In this document: piece after piece, positions 1 to 9,003 of the stretch
How the letters are laid out: each line of letters begins with the position of its first letter
Numbering within the stretch: the first letter of the stretch is position 1
From: Nitrospirota bacterium
Lineage (GTDB): Bacteria; Nitrospirota; 9FT-COMBO-42-15; HDB-SIOI813
Length of the DNA: 64,000 nucleotides
Reading direction: 5' to 3'
Assembly: GCA_020851375.1 (NCBI GenBank)
Contig: JADZCV010000008.1
Location: 27,442-91,441, forward strand
Translations under genes and position numbers: made by a program
Notes under the pieces: generated by a model
What the model saw: the letters and a program-made list of their open reading frames with translations, nothing else
What the model was told of the DNA's origin: nothing
Databases searched by the model: none

Positions 1-1
1 T

Positions 2-268
2 CTGAAGAAGGGAGATCCCTCTCCTGTCAAAAAAGAATTTCTTCATAAAGACCTTTTTGTCTGTGACCTAATTTATAACCCTCCTGATACCGAACTAATA
101 AGATGTGCAAAGGAGTTGTGCAGGGGGCATATGAACGGTTCGGGTATGTTGATCCATCAGGGAGCCGCATCGTTTAAGTTATGGATAGGTATTGAACCTC
201 CAGTCCATATCATGAAACAGGCGCTGCAAGACGCACTTCAGAACTTGTCAACTTCAGGCAGACAGTAA
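2..268 (+). CDS. aroE: Shikimate dehydrogenase, C-terminal part (truncated by window edge)
   Basis: The window opens inside this gene; 88 C-terminal codons are visible, reading in frame 2 to a TAA at 266-268. The segment DLIYNPPDTELIRCAKE followed by NGSGMLIHQGAASFKLWIG is the conserved end of AroE-family shikimate 5-dehydrogenases, where the Gln and Trp lie near the substrate and nicotinamide pocket. The enzyme reduces 3-dehydroshikimate to shikimate with NADPH in aromatic amino acid synthesis. The start lies upstream of the window. It precedes the pilus operon by about 80 bases and reads in the same direction; no terminator is evident in that gap. A quinate/shikimate dehydrogenase paralogue cannot be excluded from the tail alone. 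Confidence 0.85.
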   Translation: MKKGDPSPVKKEFLHKDLFVCDLIYNPPDTELIRCAKELCRGHMNGSGMLIHQGAASFKLWIGIEPPVHIMKQALQDALQNLSTSGRQ

Positions 269-346
269 AGAAATACAGGATCGGTAAACTTGCGTCATGA
301 ATGGTTACTGACTGTTTCTGCGTGCTGTCTTGAATCAGGAGCGTAG

Positions 347-2053
347 GTGATAATCAGCAAAATTGGAAGAATGCTTGTAGCCGCAAGCCTCATTACTGAG
401 GAACAACTGGAAAAGGCACTCGCTTATCAGCAGAAAGAAGGCGGGCGTCTTGGCAGTATATTAGTAAAGCTCGGCTACATCCAGGAGCAGACTCTGCTGC
501 AGTTTTTAAGCAAGCAATATGGTGTTCAGTCGGTTGACCTGTCAAAGATTGAGATAGATCCTTCAGTAACCAAGCTGATACCCACAGATGTTGTTCAGAA
601 GTACAATGTTGTTCCTGTTCGCCGTGTAGGGGCGGTCCTTACGATTGCTATGGTGGACCCATCCAATGTATTTGCCATTGATGACATCAAGTTCATGACC
701 GGTTACGACATTGAGGTCGTTGTATCCTCTGAAAGCGCCATAATGGCCGCAATGTCCAAATCATATGATACGAGCTCTATGAACCTTCAGCAGGTATTGA
801 AGAGCATGGATGGAGGTGAAGAGAGCCTGGATGTGCTGGAGTCTGATGATGAGGAACAGGTTGACTTAAGGGAGCTGAAAGAGGCAATTGATGATGCCCC
901 TGTTGTAAAGCTGGTCAATCTGATTCTGACAGACGCAATCAAAAAAGGCGCAAGCGACATTCATATAGAGGCTTATGAAAAGAAATTCCGGGTGCGCTAC
1001 CGTATTGACGGCGTTCTTTATGAGGTGATGAATCCTCCCATGAAGCTCAGGGCTGCCCTTACATCGAGATTGAAGATAATGGCAGAACTTGACATAGCAG
1101 AAAGAAGACTGCCGCAGGACGGCAGGATAAAATTAAAGATGAAAGACAAGGAGATAGACCTTCGTGTAAGCACACTACCATGCCTGTTTGGAGAGAAGGT
1201 AGTTATGAGGATACTGGACAAGGGGGCACTCAGCCTTGATCTGAAGAAAATGGGCTGGGAGCAGAAGGCCCTTGACGACCTGATGAAGGCGATCCATTCT
1301 CCTTTCGGTATGGTGCTTGTTACAGGCCCAACCGGAAGCGGAAAGAGTACGACACTTTATGCAGCACTCCAGCAGATAAATGAAATCGGAATCAACATTA
1401 TGACTGCAGAAGATCCGGTAGAATACAATCTGTTTGGAGTTAATCAGGTTCAGATGAAGGATGAAATAGGGCTTAATTTTGCAGCAGCCCTGAGATCATT
1501 CTTAAGACAGGATCCTGATGTTGTGCTTGTAGGAGAAATCAGGGATTACGAGACTGCAGAAATTGGTGTTAAGGCAGCCCTTACAGGACATCTTGTCCTT
1601 AGCACTCTTCATACAAACGATGCCCCGAGTACGGTTACAAGACTTATAAATATGGGCATCGAACCTTTTCTTGTAGCCTCATCAGTAATATTGATTATAG
1701 CACAGAGGCTTGTGCGTCGAATATGTAAAGATTGTAAAGAAGAAGAAAAGATAGCTCCCGCCATCCTTCTTGATATGGGAATCAGCCCGCAGGAGGTTGA
1801 ATCTGTTGTGACTTACAAGGGGAAGGGTTGCGTCAATTGCAGTGATACAGGTTACAAAGGGCGTGTAGCGTTATATGAGGTTATGACAGTTGATGATGAG
1901 CTCAAGGAGTTGATCCTGGCAGGCGCATCAGGAGCAGAGATAAAGAAAAAGGCCGTGGCATCCGGCATGAAGACGCTAAGAATGAGCGGGATAACGAAGC
2001 TTAAAGAAGGCATGACTACTGTTGAAGAGATCTTAAGGACGACGTTCGGGTAG
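347..2053 (+). CDS. pilB: Type IV pilus assembly (extension) ATPase PilB
   Basis: This 568-residue secretion ATPase powers pilus polymerisation at the inner membrane. An MshEN-type N-terminal domain (about residues 5-150) precedes the GspE/PilB motor, with Walker A GPTGSGKST at residues 327-335, the Asp box near EDPVEYNLFG, and Walker B-like VLVGEIRD. A zinc-binding tetracysteine follows (CKDC, then CVNCSDTGYKGR), typical of PilB/GspE and absent from PilT. The start is GTG at 347, supported by AGGA about six bases upstream; an ATG at 371 is the alternative. The pilT, pilC, pilS and pilR context argues for type IV pili rather than type II secretion. Confidence 0.95.
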   Translation: MIISKIGRMLVAASLITEEQLEKALAYQQKEGGRLGSILVKLGYIQEQTLLQFLSKQYGVQSVDLSKIEIDPSVTKLIPTDVVQKYNVVPVRRVGAVLTIAMVDPSNVFAIDDIKFMTGYDIEVVVSSESAIMAAMSKSYDTSSMNLQQVLKSMDGGEESLDVLESDDEEQVDLRELKEAIDDAPVVKLVNLILTDAIKKGASDIHIEAYEKKFRVRYRIDGVLYEVMNPPMKLRAALTSRLKIMAELDIAERRLPQDGRIKLKMKDKEIDLRVSTLPCLFGEKVVMRILDKGALSLDLKKMGWEQKALDDLMKAIHSPFGMVLVTGPTGSGKSTTLYAALQQINEIGINIMTAEDPVEYNLFGVNQVQMKDEIGLNFAAALRSFLRQDPDVVLVGEIRDYETAEIGVKAALTGHLVLSTLHTNDAPSTVTRLINMGIEPFLVASSVILIIAQRLVRRICKDCKEEEKIAPAILLDMGISPQEVESVVTYKGKGCVNCSDTGYKGRVALYEVMTVDDELKELILAGASGAEIKKKAVASGMKTLRMSGITKLKEGMTTVEEILRTTFG

Positions 2054-2073
2054 AAAAATAAAGGAGGTTGATG

Positions 2074-3165
2074 ATGAGTACTAATTTGTATGAGCTTCTT
2101 CAGCTTTCCATTCAGCGTGGGGCTTCCGACCTGCATATTACAACAGGGTCACCGCCGCAGATGAGGATTAATGGAAAACTGTCCCCTGTAGGCAGCAATG
2201 AGCTTTCAGCGTCTGATACCAAGCAGATGTGCTATAGCATACTTACCGAAACCCAGAAACACCGTTTTGAGGAAGAAAACGAACTTGACCTGTCTTTTGG
2301 CATTAAAGGATTAAGCAGGTTTAGGGCAAACATCTTTGTTCAGAGGGGTGCAGTGAGTGCAGCCATACGTTCGATTCCGTTTCAGATAAGATCATTTGAT
2401 GAACTTGGTCTCCCACAGGTTGTTAAAGAGCTTGTAAAAAAACCGCGCGGCCTGATACTCGTTACCGGTCCTACGGGTAGTGGAAAGTCAACCACGCTGG
2501 CCACTATGATTGATATGATTAACTCCGAAAGAGAGGAGCATATAGTAACCATAGAAGATCCGATTGAATTTATCCATACTAACAAGAAATGTGTGGTAAA
2601 TCAGAGAGAGGTTCATGCCGATACTAAATCATTTAAGAATGCACTGAAGTATATATTAAGACAGGACCCTGACGTAGTCCTTATAGGTGAAATGAGGGAC
2701 CTCGAGACTATCGAGGCGGCGCTGACAATATCAGAGACGGGACATCTGACATTTGCTACTCTTCACACCAACTCCTGCGCCCAGACCATGAACCGTATTG
2801 TTGATGTATTCCCCCCTCATCAGCAGACACAGATCAGGGCGCAACTGTCATTTGTTCTTGAGGGTGTCATTTCTCAGCAGTTATTGCCGAAAAAGGGTGG
2901 TGCAGGCAGAGCTCTTTGTCTGGAGGTTATGGTGCCTAATCCGGCTATCAGAAATCTTATAAGAGAAGACAAGGTTCATCAGATTTATTCAATAATGCAG
3001 ACTGGTCAGAACAAATTTGGAATGCAAACAATGAACCAATCCCTGTATGACCTCTTTATACGCGGGATTATCACTAAAGATGACGCTATTGGACGCTCAA
3101 ATCTGCCGGACGAGTTATTGTCTATGATTAACAGGGGAGGAATTGGTGCAGGAGGTGTAAAATAA
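2074..3165 (+). CDS. pilT: Type IV pilus retraction ATPase PilT
   Basis: PilT is the hexameric ATPase that depolymerises pili for twitching motility and DNA uptake. It is about 363 residues with an N-terminal PAS-like domain (RGASDLHITTG), Walker A GPTGSGKST near residue 132, the Asp box EDPIEF, Walker B VLIGEMRD, and the His box GHLTFATLHTNS. The AIRAEMRD-like and C-terminal LLS-M-IN features fit PilT rather than PilB, and the tetracysteine motif is missing. AGGAGG at 2062-2067 is followed by TTG ATG ATG. The second ATG (2074) has the best spacing. The stop overlaps the pilC ATG by one base, so the genes are translationally coupled. Confidence 0.95.
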   Translation: MSTNLYELLQLSIQRGASDLHITTGSPPQMRINGKLSPVGSNELSASDTKQMCYSILTETQKHRFEEENELDLSFGIKGLSRFRANIFVQRGAVSAAIRSIPFQIRSFDELGLPQVVKELVKKPRGLILVTGPTGSGKSTTLATMIDMINSEREEHIVTIEDPIEFIHTNKKCVVNQREVHADTKSFKNALKYILRQDPDVVLIGEMRDLETIEAALTISETGHLTFATLHTNSCAQTMNRIVDVFPPHQQTQIRAQLSFVLEGVISQQLLPKKGGAGRALCLEVMVPNPAIRNLIREDKVHQIYSIMQTGQNKFGMQTMNQSLYDLFIRGIITKDDAIGRSNLPDELLSMINRGGIGAGGVK

Positions 3166-4370
3166 TGGAAACTTATGTATGGAATGGAAGGACAAGAGAC
3201 GGACAGAGGCAAAAAGGGGAGCTGGCAGCCAAAAGTAAAGAGGAAGTAATATCCATAATGCGCAAGCAGAATATTATGGTTACTTCCGTGGCAGCCCGCG
3301 CAAAGAAACTCACCATTAACCTGCCGTTTGGTTCAAAGGCATCTGATAAGGATATCGCCATATTCACGCGTCAGTTTGCTACAATGATTGATGCAGGCCT
3401 GCCTCTCGTGCAGTGTCTGGATATATTATCCAAACAGGCCGACAAAAAGACCTTTGCCGCAGTTATTAATGAGATACGGCAGGATGTTGAGGCAGGTTCC
3501 ACCTATGCGGACTCACTGAAAAAACATCCGGCTGTTTTTGGCGACCTGTATGCAAACATGGTTGCAGCAGGCGAGCTTGGTGGCATACTTGATACGATAT
3601 TAAACAGGCTTTCCAAATATATTGAGAAGAATATAAAGTTGAAGCGCCAGGTAAAGGCAGCCCTTTTTTATCCTGCAACAATCGTGGCAGTGGCATTTAT
3701 CGTAATTATAGTATTGCTCGTATATGTCATCCCGATATTTGCAAAGATGTTTACAGATTTTGGAGGTACCCTCCCGGCGCCTACGCGTCTTGTGATAGGG
3801 GCAAGTAATTTCATGCGTGCGAATATACTCATTATAATGGGTATAATTGCTGCAGCAATAATTGGGGCTCGAAAGTATTATAAGACGCAGAACGGCAGGC
3901 TGGTTATAGACTCCACGGTACTGAAGATGCCTGTATTCGGTATGCTTGCAAGGAAGATTTCGGTTGCAAAATTCACCCGTACCCTTGGCACACTGCTAAG
4001 CAGTGGTGTGCCGATACTTGACGGCCTTGACATAGTTGCCAAAACGTCAGGAAACAAGGTGGTTGAAAAGGCCATATATGCTACAAGGCAGAGTATAAGC
4101 GAGGGAAAAACCCTCTCTGAGCCGCTTGAACAAAGTAAGGTTTTTCCACCCATGGTAGTGCAGATGATTGCAGTTGGAGAGACGACCGGAGCGCTGGATG
4201 CCATGTTGTCCAAGATAGCTGATTTCTATGATGAAGAAGTTGATTCGACAGTGGGCATTCTGACATCTCTTCTTGAACCTATACTTATGATCTTCCTTGG
4301 AGTTGTCATTGGATTCATCGTTGTTGCAATGTATCTGCCTATCTTTAAGCTGGCAGGGACAATAGGATAA
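3165..4370 (+). CDS. pilC: Type IV pilus inner-membrane platform protein PilC
   Basis: PilC is the polytopic platform that links the PilB and PilT motors to the growing pilus. The 401-residue protein has two duplicated GspF domains, each opening with FTRQFATMIDAGLPL-like and FTRTLGTLLSSGVP-like motifs (about residues 67-190 and 270-392). Three hydrophobic segments lie around 168-190, 215-235 and 370-395, as in the family. The ATG overlaps the pilT TAA (TAATG). The normal length and intact repeats suggest a functional protein. No pilin gene is present in the window, so the major pilin must be encoded elsewhere. Confidence 0.94.
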   Translation: METYVWNGRTRDGQRQKGELAAKSKEEVISIMRKQNIMVTSVAARAKKLTINLPFGSKASDKDIAIFTRQFATMIDAGLPLVQCLDILSKQADKKTFAAVINEIRQDVEAGSTYADSLKKHPAVFGDLYANMVAAGELGGILDTILNRLSKYIEKNIKLKRQVKAALFYPATIVAVAFIVIIVLLVYVIPIFAKMFTDFGGTLPAPTRLVIGASNFMRANILIIMGIIAAAIIGARKYYKTQNGRLVIDSTVLKMPVFGMLARKISVAKFTRTLGTLLSSGVPILDGLDIVAKTSGNKVVEKAIYATRQSISEGKTLSEPLEQSKVFPPMVVQMIAVGETTGALDAMLSKIADFYDEEVDSTVGILTSLLEPILMIFLGVVIGFIVVAMYLPIFKLAGTIG

Positions 4371-4380
4371 TGGCGGGGAG

Positions 4381-6042
4381 TTGTCAGCCGGAATAGATTT
4401 GGAAGAACTTGGGAAAAAGCTCATAAGGTATATGGTTATCAGGGTGGCTGGTGTCACCCTTTTCCTGGGCTCTTTCCTGTTCCTTGGCATCAGATTCAAG
4501 GAGGGCCCTTTCTTAGTTCCTGCTTTTTACGCCCTCATCGCAGCAACATATTTTGCTACACTTGTTTATGCAATCCTTTATAGATTAGTAAGTCACAGGG
4601 TATCTGCTTATATACAGATATCCTGTGACCTAATCCTTGTTACCGCCCTTGTTTCAGCCACAGACGGGGTTGAAAGTCCTTTTGTATTTTTGTATCTCTT
4701 ATCAATAATACCTGCCTCAACAATGCTTTATCGCAGAGGCGCACTGGCGGCTGCTGCGGCCTCAAGCATATTATACGGCTTGGTGGTGGATGTTCAGTAC
4801 TATAACCTGCTTCCATTTATTTCAGCCACCACACTTCCTGTAAAGACTTTATTTTATGTGCTGTTTCTGCATATTGCGGCCTTTTTCGCCGTAGCGTATC
4901 TCGGGAGCAGCGCAGTAGAGACACTGAGGAGGATGAAGGAAGAGCTGAGGGCTAAAGACAGCAACATTGAGGAGCTGCAGGCATTTAATGCAAATGTTGC
5001 CCAATGCATGAGTACAGGCCTGCTTACGACAGATGAAGCAGGAAGGATTACGGCATTTAACAGGGCTGCTGAAGATATAACAGGCTTTAGGTGGGATGAT
5101 GTGCGCGGCAAAAGATTCCTCGACATCCTTCCGGTAAAGGAAATAGAAGAAATTCTGAATAGTGCGAAACAGATACTGCCAATATACCGATTTGAGAGTG
5201 GTGTCTGTAAGAGGGATGAATCACGGATCATACTTGGATTGAACGTATCTCACCTTTTGGATGAAAATGGAAAGAGTCACGGTCTTATCGTTATCTTTCA
5301 GGACCTGACCAAGGTCAAAGAGATGGAAAGGGAGGTCAAGAAGAGGGAGAAGATGTCAATGATAGGAGAGATTGCCGCCGGAATGGCACATGAGATAAGA
5401 AATCCTCTTGCATCCCTCAGCGGTTCCATGCAGATACTGAAAGAGGAGTTGTCCCTGCAGGGGGAAAATGCCTACCTGATGGATATTGCCCTCAGGGAAA
5501 TGGACAGGCTTAATACGACTATTACTGAGTTCCTGACATATGCAAAGCCTAATCCGCCGCAGAAAAAGATAATGGATGTAAACGACCTGTTGCTCGATAC
5601 GATTAATTTATTACAGAACAGTGACGTTTACAGGAAATCAGGTATCCATACACAGCATGAGTTTAAAGAAGGGAATCTGATGCTTTCTGTTGATCCGCAT
5701 CAGATTTCGCAGGTATTCTGGAATCTATCCATGAATGCGCTCCAGGCGATGCCTGACGGCGGGGTTTTGACTATCAGCACAAGAATGAGCGGTGTTAAGG
5801 GGGCTGATCTGATGTTGAAAGAAAGAAAATGGGCAGAGATAATCTTCAGGGACACAGGTCAGGGTATTCAGGATGGTATTCTGGAAAAGATTTTCGTCCC
5901 ATTTTTTACAACAAAGGAAAATGGTTCAGGTCTCGGTTTATCCATAGTCCACCGGATAATAGAGGAGCATGAAGGCAGGATTTATGTCAGGAGCAGGCCA
6001 GGCAGGGGGACACAGTTTACAATATACCTGCCTGTAGAGTAG
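4381..6042 (+). CDS. pilS: PilS-like membrane sensor histidine kinase
   Basis: This 553-residue histidine kinase has about six membrane segments in the first 170 residues and a short coiled region. A PAS domain follows (about 200-310, FNRAAEDITGF), then HisKA with the phospho-acceptor in GMAHEIRNP (His337) and an HATPase domain whose G boxes are visible (DTGQGI, GSGLGLSI). This is the PilS architecture of the NtrB superfamily; the expected partner PilR lies directly downstream. The start is TTG at 4381. The ATG at 4369 is out of frame and soon stops, while an in-frame ATG at 4432 would cut into the first membrane segment. The kinase probably controls pilin expression. Confidence 0.88.
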   Translation: MSAGIDLEELGKKLIRYMVIRVAGVTLFLGSFLFLGIRFKEGPFLVPAFYALIAATYFATLVYAILYRLVSHRVSAYIQISCDLILVTALVSATDGVESPFVFLYLLSIIPASTMLYRRGALAAAAASSILYGLVVDVQYYNLLPFISATTLPVKTLFYVLFLHIAAFFAVAYLGSSAVETLRRMKEELRAKDSNIEELQAFNANVAQCMSTGLLTTDEAGRITAFNRAAEDITGFRWDDVRGKRFLDILPVKEIEEILNSAKQILPIYRFESGVCKRDESRIILGLNVSHLLDENGKSHGLIVIFQDLTKVKEMEREVKKREKMSMIGEIAAGMAHEIRNPLASLSGSMQILKEELSLQGENAYLMDIALREMDRLNTTITEFLTYAKPNPPQKKIMDVNDLLLDTINLLQNSDVYRKSGIHTQHEFKEGNLMLSVDPHQISQVFWNLSMNALQAMPDGGVLTISTRMSGVKGADLMLKERKWAEIIFRDTGQGIQDGILEKIFVPFFTTKENGSGLGLSIVHRIIEEHEGRIYVRSRPGRGTQFTIYLPVE

Positions 6043-6049
6043 AATCATG

Positions 6050-6240
6050 TGAACCGTCATGAGCCCTTCGACTGTTCGACAAGCTCACAGCTCAGGGCTC
6101 ACAAGGTCATGAAAACGTCATTCCCGCGTAAGCGGGAATCCAGGCCGTGGGCATGATTCTGGCTTCCCACTCCCCGCTTAAATCCTGCGGGGGCAGGTTC
6201 CGTGGGAATGACGGGTGAATAGGAGTATTTTCAGGTGAAC
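6050..6240 (+). repeat. Dispersed palindromic repeat, family A, copy 1
   Basis: The pilS-pilR gap holds a repeat related to the one at 48307-48469. Both begin GAACCGTCATGAGCC. They share a core with the inverted repeat ATTCCCGCG-TAA-GCGGGAAT (6120-6139), a second hairpin CCCCGC...GCGGGG (6172-6192) and a tail TGGGAA...GACGGGT. This copy carries an extra insert of about 25 bases near 6065-6105 (CTTCGACAAGCTCA type). The layout recalls small non-autonomous elements such as Neisseria dRS3-like repeats. It separates pilS from pilR by about 250 bases, so it may attenuate readthrough. Confidence 0.75.
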
Positions 6241-6295
6241 CAGCCTGGGGTGGTTTGACAATAATGTCATTTTCCGGATACTTCGGAGGTCTTGC

Positions 6296-7684
6296 TTGGG
6301 TAAGATTCTTGTAGTTGATGATGAACGGGGTATGAGAGAGTTTCTCACGATCATGCTGCAGAAAGAGGGCCATGATGTTACATCTGCCTCGAATGGCAGG
6401 GAGGCTGTTGATTATCTTGGACACAAAACCTTTGACATTGTCATCTCTGACCTCAGGATGCCGCAGATTGATGGCATTGATGTATTGAAAACCGTTAAAG
6501 ACAGCGCCCCTGAGACAGTTGTAATTATGATCACTGCCTACGCCTCGGCAGAAACTGCTGTTGAGGCAATGAAGCAGGGGGCATATGATTATGTAACGAA
6601 ACCTTTCAAGATCGAAGAGATCAAGCTGATTGTAAGAAACGCCCTCGAGAAGAGGATGCTGAGGGAGGAAAACCTTATCCTCAGGAAGAAGATTCAGGAA
6701 TGGACTACCTCTGGTGTTATAGGCGGTATAGTTGGCAAAAGCCCCTCTATCGTCAACCTGATTCAATTGATTATCAAGGTTGCTGATAGTCCAAGCAATG
6801 TCCTGATTACAGGTGAATCAGGGACAGGCAAGGAATTGGTCGCAAGGGCGATTCATAACTACGGTAACAGAAAGGACCGTCCTTTTGTCGCGATCAACTG
6901 CAGTGCAATCCCGGAGGGCCTCTTTGAGAGTGAGATATTTGGTCATATAAAGGGTTCATTTACAGGGGCGATTGCAAACAAGGAGGGTATTTTTGAAACA
7001 GCCAATGGTGGCACCGTCTTCCTTGATGAGATAGGAGATATACCCCCTAATTTTCAGGTAAAGCTGCTTCGGGTCCTTGAGGACAAGTCTGTTAAACGGC
7101 TTGGCGGGACACAGGAAACAAAACTTGATGTAAGGATTGTTGCGGCGACCAACAAAGATCTTAAGAAGGCTGTTGCAGAGGGATGCTTCAGGGAAGATCT
7201 CTTCTACAGGCTTGATGTAATACCGGTTGAGACGCCTCCTTTGAGAGAGAGGAAGGATGACATCCCCATGCTGACCGGGCATTTTCTTTCAAAATATGGC
7301 CGTCTGATTGGACGGGAAGTCAATGGCTTATCGCCTGAAGCAATGGAGAAAATGATAAACTTTCCCTGGAAGGGAAACGTCCGTGAGCTTGAAAATGTAA
7401 TTGAGCGTGCAGTGACGCTCGGTATAGGTTCGATAATTGATGAACAAACAATTGATGAGTGCCTGCAGAGAGGAATACCATTCAAAGTTCCCATATCAAC
7501 AGATATACCTGCAGGTGGTGTTGACATGGAAGGATTACTCATGGATATTGAAAAGAATTTCCTTATAAAGGCGCTCAATATGTCAAAGGGTGTAAAAAAG
7601 GACGCCGCTGAACTACTGCATCTTGATCTGAGGTCCTTCCGCTACCGTCTTGCAAAGTATAACTTATCCGGGGACGACGAGTGA
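6296..7684 (+). CDS. pilR: PilR-like sigma-54-dependent response regulator
   Basis: This 462-residue NtrC-family activator has a receiver domain with DD at residues 8-9 and phospho-acceptor Asp52 (VISDLRMP). Its AAA+ domain has Walker A GESGTGKE near residue 172, the sigma-54 contact loop in the GSFTGA form common in PilR, and Walker B GGTVFLDEIGD. A C-terminal Fis-type helix-turn-helix ends the protein (about 415-460). It acts with sigma-54 RNA polymerase, typically to switch on pilin genes. The start is TTG at 6296, chosen because CGGAGGT lies five bases upstream and the first codons give GKILVVDDE. The stop overlaps ispE by four bases. Confidence 0.92.
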   Translation: MGKILVVDDERGMREFLTIMLQKEGHDVTSASNGREAVDYLGHKTFDIVISDLRMPQIDGIDVLKTVKDSAPETVVIMITAYASAETAVEAMKQGAYDYVTKPFKIEEIKLIVRNALEKRMLREENLILRKKIQEWTTSGVIGGIVGKSPSIVNLIQLIIKVADSPSNVLITGESGTGKELVARAIHNYGNRKDRPFVAINCSAIPEGLFESEIFGHIKGSFTGAIANKEGIFETANGGTVFLDEIGDIPPNFQVKLLRVLEDKSVKRLGGTQETKLDVRIVAATNKDLKKAVAEGCFREDLFYRLDVIPVETPPLRERKDDIPMLTGHFLSKYGRLIGREVNGLSPEAMEKMINFPWKGNVRELENVIERAVTLGIGSIIDEQTIDECLQRGIPFKVPISTDIPAGGVDMEGLLMDIEKNFLIKALNMSKGVKKDAAELLHLDLRSFRYRLAKYNLSGDDE

Positions 7685-8685
7685 CCCCGCCTCCCGAATT
7701 TATCAGTATAAAAACCCCTGCAAAGATAAATCTACTGCTTCATGTAAAAGGAAAAAGGGCGGACGGCTATCATGACATTGTCACAGTGATGCAGGCTATA
7801 GACTTATTTGACGAGCTATTGCTTGAAAAGGGAGACAAGATTACATTCATATCCGATTCACCTGATGTCCCTTCAGATGAAAATAATCTTGTGTATAAAG
7901 CGGCCGTAAAACTCCGGGAATTTTCACGGATAAAAGAGGGGGCGAAGATAACTCTTAAAAAAAATATCCCTGTTGCTGCAGGGCTTGGGGGCGGCAGCAG
8001 CGATGCCGCCGCAGTATTATCGGGTTTGAATTATCTGTGGAAACTCGGGTTGCCATTCGAAACGCTCTGCGGGCTTGGGAGAGATATAGGAAGCGATGTC
8101 CCCTTTTTCATCGGCGGTCCCACTGCAGCCGGATTTGGAAGGGGTGATGAGCTCATTCAGCTGTCCAACGAGACGGATTACTGGTACCTGCTTGTCAACC
8201 CTGGCATATTGATTTCCACTGCATGGGTGTACGGCCAGATTGATATTTCTGCCAATGATGAAAATAATCCCCCCATCCCCCCTTTAGAAAAGGGGGGCAA
8301 GGGGGGATTTGAAAGGATATCTCCAGGTGAAAAATGGATAGGCCCCCTGGTCAGGCCAAATTTAGAGTTGACAAAAGCGGATGACCATATTAAAATTTTT
8401 CTGCCTGACGGCTTAAGGCCTGAAGGTAATAAAATCTGGTTGTTTCCTTATAACGACCTTGAGGGGGTGGTGATACGCAGGTATCCTGTTATTAAGAAAA
8501 TAAAAGACGAGATGGTTGCCAGTGGGGCAATCAGTGCATTGATGTCAGGGAGTGGATCGTCAGTTTTCGGGATATTCAGGGATAGAGACAGCGTAGAGAG
8601 GGCCGGACGTAATCTGCAGCATAAGGAATGGAGAACATGGATTGTTAAAGCCCTCCACAGTTCCCCGTATCAGTTTGTTTCATAA
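7681..8685 (+). CDS. ispE: 4-diphosphocytidyl-2-C-methyl-D-erythritol kinase IspE, with repeat-derived insert
   Basis: IspE phosphorylates CDP-methylerythritol in the non-mevalonate isoprenoid pathway. The GHMP-kinase features are intact: an N-terminal KINLLLHVKGKRADGYH segment, the ATP loop PVAAGLGGGSSDAAAVL and the C-terminal ALMSGSGSSVFG. At 334 residues it is longer than the usual 280-300. The excess lies between STAWVYGQID and the conserved NDLEGVVIRRYP, where residues 196-210 are translated from a palindromic repeat (8266-8310) giving a Pro-rich then Gly-Lys-rich stretch. The reading frame is kept. The start is GTG at 7681, overlapping the pilR stop. Confidence 0.93.
   Translation: MTPPPEFISIKTPAKINLLLHVKGKRADGYHDIVTVMQAIDLFDELLLEKGDKITFISDSPDVPSDENNLVYKAAVKLREFSRIKEGAKITLKKNIPVAAGLGGGSSDAAAVLSGLNYLWKLGLPFETLCGLGRDIGSDVPFFIGGPTAAGFGRGDELIQLSNETDYWYLLVNPGILISTAWVYGQIDISANDENNPPIPPLEKGGKGGFERISPGEKWIGPLVRPNLELTKADDHIKIFLPDGLRPEGNKIWLFPYNDLEGVVIRRYPVIKKIKDEMVASGAISALMSGSGSSVFGIFRDRDSVERAGRNLQHKEWRTWIVKALHSSPYQFVS
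8266..8310 (+). repeat. C-run/G-run palindromic repeat (family B) inserted in frame within ispE
   Basis: This is a 45-base near-palindrome: C-run, AT, C-run, TTT, short loop, AAA, G-run, CA, G-run, ATT. The same pattern occurs in intergenic pairs at 13615-13720 and 50358-50452. Here it is a single unit inside a coding sequence and is translated without a frameshift or stop. Confidence 0.85.
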
Positions 8686-8708
8686 AAACTTTAGAGGAGG
8701 CGACCAAC

Positions 8709-8978
8709 ATGGAAGTTACAGAGGTTAAAATTTTCCCGGTTAATGAAGAAAGATTAAAGGCTTATGTAACCGTTACATTTGATGATGCATTTATTGTAAG
8801 GGACGTGAAGGTTATCAATGGGAATAGCGGGTTATTCGTAGCTATGCCAAGCCGCAAACGGAAAGATGGCACTTTCCGGGATATCGCCCATCCTCTGAAT
8901 AATGAAGCAAGAGAAAAGATTGAAGGGGTAATTTTAAAGGAGTATGAAAGAGAGTTGTGCAAGAAGGTAATACAGTAA
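8709..8978 (+). CDS. spoVG: SpoVG family nucleic-acid-binding regulator
   Basis: This 89-residue protein matches SpoVG: an N-terminal TEVKIFPVNEERLKAYVTV, then DAFIVRDVKVING-GLFVAMPSRK and the RDIAHPLNNEAREKIE segment. SpoVG proteins are small site-specific DNA/RNA-binding regulators found also in non-sporulating bacteria. A strong GAGGAGG lies seven to eight bases before the ATG. It sits between ispE and tRNA-Gln, an arrangement known from related genomes. Its target here cannot be inferred. Confidence 0.93.
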   Translation: MEVTEVKIFPVNEERLKAYVTVTFDDAFIVRDVKVINGNSGLFVAMPSRKRKDGTFRDIAHPLNNEAREKIEGVILKEYERELCKKVIQ

Positions 8979-9003
8979 GGATGAAGAAGGTAAGAAGGTA
9001 GTA

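Noticed and set aside
4047..4499. Minus-strand 150-residue frame over the pilC-pilS junction
   Set aside because: Antisense to two confident genes, low-complexity translation and no ribosome site.
6241..6295. Sigma-54 (-24/-12) promoter upstream of pilR or elsewhere near the pil genes
   Set aside because: No TGGCAC-N5-TTGC match was seen; PilR targets are probably elsewhere.
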